In this document: piece after piece, positions 44,459 through 54,961 of the stretch
How positions within the stretch are numbered: position 1 is the first letter of the stretch
Layout: each line of letters opens with the position of its first letter
Origin: Isoetes taiwanensis
Lineage: Eukaryota > Streptophyta > Lycopodiopsida > Isoetales > Isoetaceae
Direction of reading: 5' to 3'
Assembly: GCA_021234155.1 (NCBI GenBank)
Contig: JAJEKV010000013.1
Location: 16,223,877-16,287,876 of the forward strand
Length of the DNA: 64,000 bases
Program-made: the position numbers and the translations under genes
Notes under the pieces: model-generated
What the model was told of the DNA's origin: nothing
Seen by the model: the letters and a program-made list of their open reading frames with translations, nothing else
Database searches by the model: none

Positions 44459-47041
44459 TTGTGCCTCGGTTGCGTCTCATGGAATTGTGAGGCTTCCCTT
44501 GGCGAGGAAGGGGGACAGTCTCAACTCTCGTGGCGACCAATATGGATCTCATCTTTCTCATGGAGACATGGGAGCATCTTTGGGCATAGGCTACGATCTG
44601 TAGGGTTACCAACATTTCTCGGTCTTCAATGCACATGCGAGGGCCGGGGGTCATGGTGGGGTTGCTTGCCACTACCGGACAACCTTGGCACGACCGGTTA
44701 CCCTCGAGCGGGGCAGACGGATACAACCCATTGCTTGTGGGTTACCCTCTTTTACGGCCGCTGTTATTTCCCTCGAGAGCACCTTCTATCGTAGCTTCTC
44801 CGATGCGGATAGGATGGACCCTTATGTCGATCTATATGATGACATACAGCACAAGCGAGTTGGATAGGGTCGTCCTTCTTGGGGATTTCAATGCACGGGA
44901 CAGAGTAGAGCAGTCCATGAGACTTGACCCCCTCACGACGATGTCCTCGGCTTCGTCGTCCATGAGACGCACCTGGCCACCCGGGATCGGATAGCGGCTA
45001 GGTCACTCGCTTTGGTAGACGGTTGCTCCGCTATGTGGTATTTTGACTTGATAATTTGCAATGGCTGTCGCGGTGGCTGGCCTCGCCCAAGTGCACTGCG
45101 CAGGGGAGGACAATCGGGGAGGGTCTAGTGTGGTGGACTATGTGCTCGTGAAGTTGCACAAGATATGCATCTCATCGATCGTTTCGGGTGGCACCGACGG
45201 TCGAGATGAGGAGGTCAATTCGAGATCACCTCCCACTTTATTTGGACATGGTTTGGCAAGCGCGGAACCCCCACTATATGCCCCCATCATCCTCGATTGC
45301 GACTAGATTATGAGCCGTAGAGGACTACGCCGAGATGCTCATGCATTTTCCCCTGCCGGCAATTATGACGGACCCCCACACTAGAGCAGCGCACAGAGGC
45401 CCATACCCCCGATGGATGGCCCCATTGGTTCTCGGAGGAGGATGTTGTGGAGGCCCGCAACGGCCGGGCTAATGGGAAGGCGGTGACCTCGATGATATGC
45501 GGCGGAGTTACTCAAATGAGGCGGGGCGACGCTGGCCCGATCCTCACTACCCCCATTCAGCGAGCATTGCAGGAAGGTTTCCCTCGATAATGGACCACAA
45601 GCAGAGTTGTCCCCATTCACAAGGCGGGCGACCCACATTGTCCGGCCAATTACCGGACGATCATGGTCAGTTCAGTGTTTGCCAAACTGTTGGCTGGCAT
45701 TCTCGAGCAGCGATTGACCCGCACGGGCAGCGGCGGATGTGTGAGCCCTCACACAAGCGGGCTTTAGACCCGCCACTCAACGATTGACCATATCTTTACA
45801 CTTTGCGGGCAGCGATTGAAGCGGCCGGAACCATCGGCAGGACTTGTATTCTTTGCTTTGTGGACTTCGAAGGCTTTTGATACGTCCCAAAGGGAAAGCT
45901 ATGGGCTAGATCAAAATCAATCTGGGGCTGTCGTTACGTGCGTAATGCCATATATACGAGGCTGTATGAGAGTTGTTTTGGCGAGGATGCGGCCGGCCGG
46001 GCCAAGCATTCACCAAGTATCGAGTCGGCAGGCTGCCCCCTCTCACCAACACTTTTGGCCTCTACATTGATCGTTAGAGCCACGGCTTACTGAGCATGGG
46101 GATGGCATACGACTTTTGCACGGGTCATCACCCGGCTCATCTATCTGCGGATGATGTTGACCTTCCGCCCACACCCGAAGCTATGCGATCTCATCACGGA
46201 TGCCCTAGACACATTACAGCCGGCCTCTGCACATGCTTGGCGTGAATCCGCCAAGACCGGTGGTTCTCATATCCTCTTCACGCCACCCCATGCCTCTGCA
46301 CTCACATATCCGGGGGCTCCTCGTGGAGGTCGCCCACCTATAAGTACCTAGGGATGGAGTTCCCCTCCTCGCCTGTTGGAAGGCGCCCATCCCGCTTGAG
46401 GGTGACAGCCGGGAAAGCTTTATGCCATGCGCGAACAACAGTCACCTGCCGAGCTCTATGATTGGGGCCATCAGTCACACTGTTTGCACCGGTCGAACCT
46501 GTCCTTCCAGACGGTCGAGGTTTGGCACCTAGAATGACTTGGAGCAGTGCGTAAGGCATTTTTGGCACGGGCACGGGTGAAACCTTCAGTCCCCTATCGG
46601 ATTCGCTGCAGGAGAGCTGGATTTTGCCGCTTCACGGGCAGCCCTTGATAGACACATCGTCTATTTTCAGAAAGTGATTAATATGGGTGATGCTGGCTCC
46701 CTTGACCGGGCTTTCTATTTGTGGGCAATGGGCCCGGCAAATGCTTAGGCCTGTTGGAGGGTAAGAGAGATGGTTCACCGTGATGGAATGTGCGGAGCAC
46801 AAAAGGCGTGCAGTGGACCACGATGCCGATCGTGGCGACCTGGGGGGTACCGGACGCTTGCTTCCTTGGCAAGCTCTGGGACCCCAGCGCTCTAGAGCAG
46901 GTCAAAATGGCCCATTACAAGGAGCACATCAACCCCGTGTTAGCCCGGGGCCCGCAGCTCTACCTGCGTTCCCAGCTGCCCCTGAAAAAGCGCAGACTCA
47001 TTGCCTCCATTCGCACAGGTGCCCACCATCTTTGCATCAAG
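44459..47041 (+). pseudogene. LINE ORF2 (endonuclease-RT), copy 1, broken and 3'-truncated
   Basis: The endonuclease start (VSWNC-type), the MDLIFLMETW segment, the LLGDFNARD motif and the reverse transcriptase region are recognisable by alignment with copy 2. Frames change every 50-100 bp. The sequence stops at 47041, within the C-terminal region, where the second tandem unit begins. Confidence 0.7.
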
Positions 47042-47139
47042 ACGCAGCATCCTCTACAAGATGCAGCATCCTCTACAAATCCAACCTTAGAAAGGTATTG
47101 ATCCATTATTCCTGCTTTAGTTTCTGTGCACTTAGTGAA

Positions 47140-49513
47140 CTCAAAGCTAACAAAATTAAGGTACATAAAATTCGGCCTGAGTTTTCTAAAGAGCTCCACG
47201 ATCTAGTTGCTAGGGTTTATCAGACTGGACAAGAATAAGGAGGCCAGAACTAAATTTGCCAGGGCATTTGCTTGGCAGCATACCAAGACAACACTTGCTA
47301 ATCCAGATAAGTTCAAAGTTAATTGGGCAAGGTTTGCATGGAATACTTTGCGGATATTAAAAAGGACAAGGCCCAATAGAACTGGTAGAGAAGACAGAGG
47401 CTATGGTAATATTGCAGAAATGATTTCATGTTTAGAGGCTGACCTCAATTTAGTGTCTGAAGAAGTTTTAAAATTGAAGAAACAATTAAAAAAAAAAGAA
47501 ATAAAACTTGTTGAGATTAAGGGTTTGCTTCAAGGCTTTGATTTAACAGCAGCTTCCATATGCAAAGACATTGAAGGTATTAAGCAATCATAGAAAGACC
47601 GGGTAGCATTATGTCCCGAAGAAGATGTGGCTATTAAACAATTAAGAGATGAAGAGAATAGGCTAGGGCTCTCACTACTTTCATTGCTAAAGAGTAAGGA
47701 TCAAGCAAACCATACGCAAGAATTAATTGATCATGTAGAGCAGCTAAATTTCTTGATGAGTGTGAAGGGAGATAAGGAAAAAGAGATGCAAGCAAAAATC
47801 TGTAACTTGCAGCGTATGAGATCTTCTTACGTAGCAAAGATGACTATTATACCTACACCTAGATACTGATTAGTAATAGATGGCATCCAAGGTTGTCTCA
47901 TTTGTGGCATGTCATTTAGTATCGAATTTGTGTTGCGCGTGCAATTGTTATGTGGCCACAAATTCCATCTGTGGTCCTGCCAAAAGTGTATGGAGAGCCT
48001 GCAATATTATGTGTGTAAGGCAGAAATTCCAAAAGATTTGTATATGGAATTGGGATACCTTCACTCTATGCCCGAGATTGATAATGAAGATGAGGATGTT
48101 GACAATGCCACAGACCAAGCTTCGATAGACGATGATGATGAGGAAGTGGAGTACAAATCGCCTCAGAAATTGCAGGTTAAGAAGCGTTCTGAAACTCGTT
48201 CAATGACAAGCCCAAAAGGAGGTAAGCTCCATATCATGCTCGTAAGTGTTTACATATTTGCTGGTTGGATTTATATTCTAGTATTATTCGTGCCGATTCT
48301 AGAAGGGTGGTAGCTAATCCTGTCACCTTTTATGCTACAAGTGCAGCTAAGAAGAAAAAATAAAATTGATCTATCTGCTAGTGAGAATGAATCAAATGCA
48401 CCTGCACAAAAAGATGCCACAAACCCAAAGGAAAATGATGAGGCCAACTTGCCTCAAAAGTCACAATTCAAGAAACATCCCCAAATTCGTTCGGTCACCT
48501 CCAAAATTCAAGCTGGTATGTTATGTTATTTGCTTTAAAATTAACATGTTAACTGAGTAGTTATCACAGATGCACATAAGAAATCAAACGAACCAAAATT
48601 ATCTGCTACTAATTCGAAGAAAGATGCTGAAGAAGATGCCACATCACAGCAAGATACCACTTCTGGTAATTGGATAAGTGTTTATTTATATGTACTCGAT
48701 TTTACAAAGTAAACTGTCATTTGGTTTGTCTAACTGGTCAGGCTACTCAACTTGAAGCAAGAGCATGTGCCAAGTTGGAAAGAAAGAGGCCTTCAAAATG
48801 ATTTAACTTTTCTGCAAAATAAAATGAGCTTGTCAAACCCCAAGCAATGGGAAAAGGCCCAGAGTTGGCTATAGAGAAGAAGTGACAGGTGGCTGACTTA
48901 AAAATAGGTGTACAAAAGCATGTGATTATATCAGAAACTACTCCTTCTGTTGATAATGACAATGAAACCACAATAGGGTGTCCCACAAGTAGCTACTTAT
49001 GCTCTATTTAATTGGCAAATAAATTTTTTGTTAGTTCTAACACATTCCATTGTCAGATCCAGCTATTAGCACTAGCCAACAGGCAGAATCATGGAACAGT
49101 AGCAAGATTGGAAGCCTATAGTTTCCTTCACAAAACCTCAATCCTGTATTTGAAAATAAGTTTGGCAAGATCCATGTTCCCTCGGTGCTAAACTTGCCTG
49201 ACACGATTCTAGCAATAGTGCAACTTAAACTGTCATGTCCATGAAGTCAATGCTGCAGACATAGCTGAGGTCCCTAAAGTTGTAGCAGGTGAAGATAAGA
49301 CACACTTCCATTCTTTTAAATGCTAATGCAGAAGCTGGAAATCATGTTGGGGTTGGCTCACCTGATAAAATTGCAAACAATGATGGAGATGAAGTGCAGT
49401 CTCCTTTGAAACATGAAGAACAGATTGTCGATGCTGATGGTCACTCAGGGGCTGAATCAGATGACTCAGAAATGACTCTAGCACAATACACTAAGGCTAG
49501 GAAGGCTCGATGA
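47140..49513 (+). CDS. coiled-coil/RING-finger protein gene, copy 2
   Basis: Same layout as copy 1 with a better-preserved RING-like block. Around 47898-48020 one frame reads CLICGMSF, LLCGHKFHLWSCQKCMESLQ and YYVC, giving a C-x2-C...C-x-H-x2-H...C-x2-C...C pattern. The last Cys pair of a full C3HC4 RING is incomplete. The acidic tail NEDEDVDNATDQASIDDDDE follows in the same frame. Stops at TAG (after GIKQS, 47593) and TGA (after PTPRY, 47869) are shared or nearly shared with copy 1, so they predate the duplication. Confidence 0.5.
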
Positions 49514-50236
49514 CATATTAATTTTATGCTTGATGTAGGGTTTTTTTTAAGTGTATACTTTTATGTAATAGCCTGGAAAAAGTTTTTTGTTATAATGTAA
49601 TAGGCTTTAGTAGACTGAGAAAAGTTTTTTGTTATAATGTAACAAGCTGTAATAGTTCTGTTTGAATCCATAGACTGAATCCTTTTGCAGCTATCGATGG
49701 TATCACAAAGCAGGCACAAAACATTCAGCTCGCATTACAAAATATAGGAATTCTATTTTGGTTGATTACCATTGTCATAATGGTTATTGCATCATTTAAT
49801 ACTTCTAAGATTGAACAATGGTCTCTTGGAAACATGTTTATAATACTCTATCATTATCAATTGACCATTTAACTAGCACCAAGTCACTAGTATAATCAGT
49901 TTCAGTTCACTATTTAAATTCAATATCGATTCACCAGCTCCAACACTATTGGCAACAAAAAGAAGTAAGCACAATTATTGCTGATCCTTGAAGTCCAAAT
50001 CAATCTCTGAGTTAGATATCATTTGAAAAGAGATTAAATCAATAACTGAACATTGCCAAGCATCAAAATTTGATCAAACAGTTTCTTATCTTCAATTCAT
50101 CGCTCTTATGCTACAACATTTTTGGTTTTATATGCAAGAAGCATCAAATAGATAAACTAAACAATGGCCTATATGGCTTACATGCTAGCCAATCTGTCAA
50201 AGCTGTTTATTTGCACAACACAAGGGGCTATCTATT

Positions 50237-50368
50237 TCACATGAGGGCAAATGCAGAAAGCATTAGGGCAACTATGGCAAGTATTGCAACCAGGCCAGTC
50301 TGTGCACCATGGTCTCGTGCTGCCTCCATGAACCTATCCATGAAGGCTTTGACAACATACTTCCTAAT
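50237..50368 (-). CDS. small exon with C-terminal membrane anchor, copy 2
   Basis: Same 43-codon tail-anchor exon as at 39909-39778. The opposite strand nearby (49690-49815) also has an exon-like frame with a membrane segment (GILFWLITIVIMVIASF) after a TTTTGCAG acceptor. Two unrelated membrane-anchor exons in this unit hint at further host or transposon genes that I cannot reconstruct. Confidence 0.35.
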   Translation of the reverse strand: MRKYVVKAFMDRFMEAARDHGAQTGLVAILAIVALMLSAFALM

Positions 50369-50870
50369 CTAGTTATCACTATCTGACAACATTCATTCTG
50401 ATCTAAGTATTCAAGTCTGTGCATGTGTGATAAGCATACTTGATTTAAGACTTCAAATAAGTAGAGCCTGCACAATGATCCTTGCATGTTCAGCCCTGTA
50501 TAATCTCTTTGTATCAGACTATCTACTTACTTATTTATTAGACTACCTGTACTTATTTAAACTTACATAAATGAACCATTTCTTGAATACAAAGACACAA
50601 AGAATAACTTGAAACTTTCAGCATATCAGATTATCGAGGAATATCCACACCTATTACAATTTTTTTTTTTGAAGGACGTCATACTTTATTAATAACACTC
50701 CATCATAATACATAATACAATGCAGAGACAGGAATAAAAAACCCAGTGGACAATCAGATCCAACTGAGCAGAGCCACCCATCTAAGCATGACAGTATAAT
50801 GCAGTTCACACTATTCTCTTCTCCTACAAAGAGAAGAATAATATATAATCATATTTATAAAAAAGTTACT

Positions 50871-52640
50871 TTAACCAGGGCGAACTTCCACATCCATAGA
50901 ATCATTAACAACAACTTGATCTGCTCCCTGGTGTCTCAATGCCACTGAAACAGGGACATCCACTGTAACAATCGTAGCAGATACTGGAGCTACAGCAACA
51001 AGGTCTATGACAGTTTCAACAATTAAGCGATGCTCTTATCTACACACTTTCCATCTTTTTCATGTTTCCTTCTTTTGCACAGCTTTACTATCCACTGTTT
51101 TGCCTTTCCCTTTCTTACCTTTTGCCAGGACATGCCTACCATGGCATGCACTTGTTTTTTTCTTCTTGTTCACTATCGTCTTCCTAACTTACTGTAAAAT
51201 ATCTTGCTTTGTAAGCTGGATCTTCTTTCTTGCTTTGGATATGCCACTAACAAGTGTTTCTAAGTCATGAAGTGGCAAAGAATCTATGATCTGCTCATTT
51301 GTTTTCCACTGCAGATGATATATGTTCTCATCATCAGAATCAGCTATTAATTCTACCTTTGCGCAAATGAAGAGATGGGAATAGCAATTAACTTCTGGCA
51401 TATGATTTAGAAGTTCATATTTATCCTCACCCAAGTATTTGTAGTACTTACCTGTTAGAATAACCTCCTGCCTGCTGAATTTTGAACTCCATTGATCTTT
51501 GAATGCATTTTCCATCACGTGTTTAGGTTCTGTGCGTTTCACAATCCAAAAGTCCACATTATCTACATTGTTTGCTTCCGCATTGATGACAAAGTTGTCA
51601 CCTACTTTGACAAGGCTGGTTTTCCATTGGTTGTCTCCCTCATATTGAACATGAGTGACAATTGTATTCTCATGCATGATCTTGGGTTTTAAGGTTGAAA
51701 ATGCATAGCGTCCCAACCGCTTTATGTTCTTACACCTGTTCCATAGACCCAGCCAACAACTGATACAAAAACAAGATAAAAGCTTTGTGAGCAACTATGG
51801 TCGGGTCCTCTTGACAAATTGGTCGAATGGCATGTATGCTTTTGGTCCCCTTCAAAGTATCATAGTCATAAGTCACCTTCCTGCAAACATCATTTATTTC
51901 TATATGCCAAAACACCCTACGCACACAATAGACTATAATTAGCAACTTCTCCCACATTAGCATGTATTGAAAGATGACAAAGAAAACTTGAATGCATGTT
52001 TGTACCTGATGATCTTGCTATCTTTGATGCCTCTTTTCTCGCGAAAGTACTAATTCAAGAACAACACAACATCCCTTGCATTCCTCAAATTTCTTTTTAA
52101 CATCTCACTCATGAGAATCCTCTTTATGACTGCCCCGGCACCATCATGCTTCCCTTTACCATGGCAAGATGCAAAAAGGTTTCATGAAATCTTAACTCCA
52201 GTAGATTGGAAAAATCTTCCTAAATAGTAGAAACACCTCGAGGACTTGAACTGTGCTGCACAACCATCGGACCGAAATACATGTTTTGAATAAGAAGTAC
52301 CTTTGCTTGACAAATAATCAACATGCTTTTGGAGACAATGTTATACAAATAATGTGTCATGCAAGCGATCATCTGAGATATAAAAACGAGTTTACTTCAC
52401 CAGTTTGTGGTCGCCAACAATAAGACTTGCCTCCTCGTCTTTCTTCGCATGCCTGTATGTAATGTGTACAAGTAAAGAACAACGATCGTTATGCCAATGC
52501 ATTGTTTGTATCTCGTGTTGGATTTTGAACATATAGTTCTCCGCAAAATCAATGACAGAGACAACCGTATTTCCTGGGAATGTTTGCAAGCACTCCTTAA
52601 ACTGATCCACCTGCCACCTAGCCGTGTAATTGTGATGAAT
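50871..52640 (-). CDS. DDE-type DNA transposase, copy 2 (decayed)
   Basis: Second copy of the minus-strand transposase, easier to read. SDGCAAQFKSSRCFYYLGRF is intact here (about 52210-52275), followed by HGKGKHDGAGAVIKR. The C-terminal module is open over 201 codons (51794-51189), including GDNQWKTSLVKVGDNFVINA and WSSKFSRQEVILTGKYYKYL. That exon ends at a donor-like ACA|GTAAGT. A Lys-rich exon and a final acidic exon lead to TAA at 50873-50871. Stops at expected Gln and Trp positions are shared with copy 1. Confidence 0.65.
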
Positions 52641-52994
52641 GAATTTCTAAACTCATATAATGAAGTGCTTTTGTAAGCCAACTTCATCACATCCCTGGTC
52701 TTGACAATGGGTTTTCCACCCTTTTCCTAATGTTTCTTTGACCTACAAAATTACAAGCAATTTAGCAACAATGATAATTCAAACAGAAATACTATATCCA
52801 TACCAACATAATCTAAAAAATAGTACATAACTAGAATTAAGCCCTAACCTTCTCAAAGTTTTTCCAATCTAATTTCATTCTCTTGCTCTTTTCACTCTCT
52901 CTCCAGCGCCCTCACTGCCCTTGCATAGAGCCCCCTTGATTTGCCCCTTTCTGGCTTTCTCTCTCTAGGGTTTACAATCTCTCTCTAGCCCCAA

Positions 52995-53320
52995 AACCCC
53001 CAAACCCCCAAAAGGTGCTCTGACCGCGATTTTGAGTCCCCAAATTGGATTACGAGCACGGATTTAGCCGAGAGACCCCTCAAACTTTGGAACCCCCAAA
53101 ACCCCCAAACCTCCAAAACCCCCAAACCCCCAAAAGGTGCTCTGACCGCGATTTTGAGTCCCCAAATTGGATTATGAGCACCCTTTTCGCAGCCAGAGAC
53201 CCCTCAAACTTTGGAACCCCAAAACCCCCCAAAAGGTGCTCGACCACGCGATTTTTGAGTCCCCAAATTGGATTCTGAGCACCCTTTTCGCAGCCAGAGA
53301 CCCCTCAAACTTTGGAAGTC
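52995..53320 (+). promoter_or_regulatory. LINE 5'-UTR monomers, copy 2
   Basis: Three monomers matching those at 42535-42850, starting near 53009, 53132 and 53234, and ending at the ORF1 ATG (53321). The CCCAAAACCCCCAAACC spacer between monomers varies in length. Confidence 0.6.
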
Positions 53321-54778
53321 ATGGCCACAGAAGATGGGCCAGCCTGGGAAAACCAAGGCGAGGGGCCGCCACGCAAACGGTCCCGATCAGCCATCATGGA
53401 CATGGGAGAGTCATCCTCCATGAAGAAGGAGGCTCGGGCTAAGGCTAAGGCTCCCTTAGCGCGGCCAGCCCGGCCGGAAGGGATTGATTGCTCAGACCAC
53501 ACAGGAACTCCTGCCTCGGCAGAGAATTGGAGCCACGTCAAAGCGGCCGTGGAGGCTAACAAAGGTCTGCGATATTGAGGCTAACAAGGTGCCGCGGGCC
53601 GGGCATGGCAGTGGAGATGGAGTCCTCGGCACCCCATGTGCTCAGAAGGCAACTGGTGGTCGAGAAGAACCGCATCACAGGCCTGGAGACCCGCACACAG
53701 CACGTAGAAGATGGCCTTGGCCTGGCACACTTCGAACGGCAACAGGCCAGGCAGGAGCTCGCTGACATGCGGGCCCGCCTAGACTCTGTGTTCATCACTC
53801 TGGACACCATGACACAGGAGAGGGAGCGGGCAATGCGAGACGATGGTCACGGTGTCTCGGCTTCAGTCAGAGGTTGAGGAAGCCACCACCATGGCACGGG
53901 GAGCGCAGGCCGCTCTTGCAGACAGCCAGACACAGCTTCGGGTTCTTCAGAGTACGATCGGAGCAGCAAGCCCGGCTCTGGACGCCCGTGTGCTGGGGCT
54001 CGAGCACGCCCTCGCTACTCAGAGCCTGGAGCTCCAGGGGTTGCGGGCAGCCATCCATAGACAGGGCCAGGGTCTCCCTACCGAGGTTCATAGTCAGCTG
54101 CAGCAGTGCAGGCAGGAGATGGCCAAGCAGCAGCAGGCCCTGCAAGAGCTGTGCTCCCGACTTCACAGGGCCGAGGACGCGGCTCAGACCGCTACCCCGC
54201 AACCCCCCCAGTATGCACAGCCTGCACGCCGGCAGCCAGGACCACGCACTGCTGCCCCGCACTCAAGCCACCCCACGCCATCCCAGCCACCACCACCACC
54301 ACCCCAGCACAGGCCCCGGCCCTCGCCCACCTTTGACCCGCAGGCCGCAGAACTCCAAGAGCGCAGACGGAGAGGCCACAATCTGGTAGTCCGAGGCATG
54401 CCAGAAGAGGAGGGGGAGAGTCTCGCCCACAACATCCGAACACACATTCTCGATCGGATGACATTCCCTGGGCCAGTTCACATTTCCCGAGCAGCCCGCC
54501 ATGGGGCTCAGCGCCCGGGTCGTAACCGCATTGTCATATTCGCGGTTGCGGATGCGCAGGTGCGTGATGCCATATTGCGCCAGGGCAAGATGCTGAAGGG
54601 GACGTCCCTGTACGTGGACCGGGACCTCACACCCGCACAACAGGAGGCACGCAGACAGGAGCTTGTCAGGGTCAGAGGCATCCGCCACCAAGGGGGTGCC
54701 GCAGGATTGGTTCGGGGCAGGATGCACATTTTTCGCAAACTGCCATCGCTGCGAGACCTCGCAGCCCAACCGCGGTGA
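53321..54778 (+). CDS. L1-like LINE ORF1 protein, copy 2 (best preserved)
   Basis: The nucleic-acid-binding chaperone protein of the LINE. It starts MATEDGPAWENQGEG, changes frame near 53570 and 53860, and is then open to TGA at 54776-54778. Regions in order: a basic N-terminus (PPRKRSRSAI), a long Gln-rich coiled coil (RLQSEVEEATTMARGAQAA to QQALQELCSRLHRAED), a Pro/His-rich linker, an RRM-like domain (RRRRGHNLVVRGMPEEEGES...NRIVIFAVADAQVRDAI), and a C-terminal ADLTP-style block (LYVDRDLTPAQQEARRQELV). The coiled coil plus RRM plus C-terminal domain is the L1 ORF1p order. Total about 485 codons. Confidence 0.75.
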
Positions 54779-54961
54779 GCGTGGCCCTGTTTACCCGCTT
54801 ATCCTACCACGGCCCCCTACTCCCCGCTCCTACTCACGCTCCCTCACGACCCGCCCTCTGACCACATCTTTGCCTCCGCTCCATCTACTTTTTCTTTTCG
54901 GCCGCTTCCCCGTCCTCCCCGACTCAGTTTGCGATACCACGGGCTGGGCGACAAATAGGAA

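Larger units (their letters stand above)
36601..47060. repeat. 10.46-kb tandem duplication, unit 1
   Basis: 36601-47060 is repeated head to tail from 47062 onward. Offsets stay at 10459-10467 across the RING gene and transposase, then drift to 10503 in the LINE. The unit holds a plus-strand RING/coiled-coil gene, a minus-strand transposase gene and a LINE cut short after CCACCATCTTTGCATCAAG (47041). At the junction GCAGCATCCTCTACAA occurs twice (47044-47059 and 47064-47079), a sign of template switching or microhomology-mediated joining. Confidence 0.9.
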
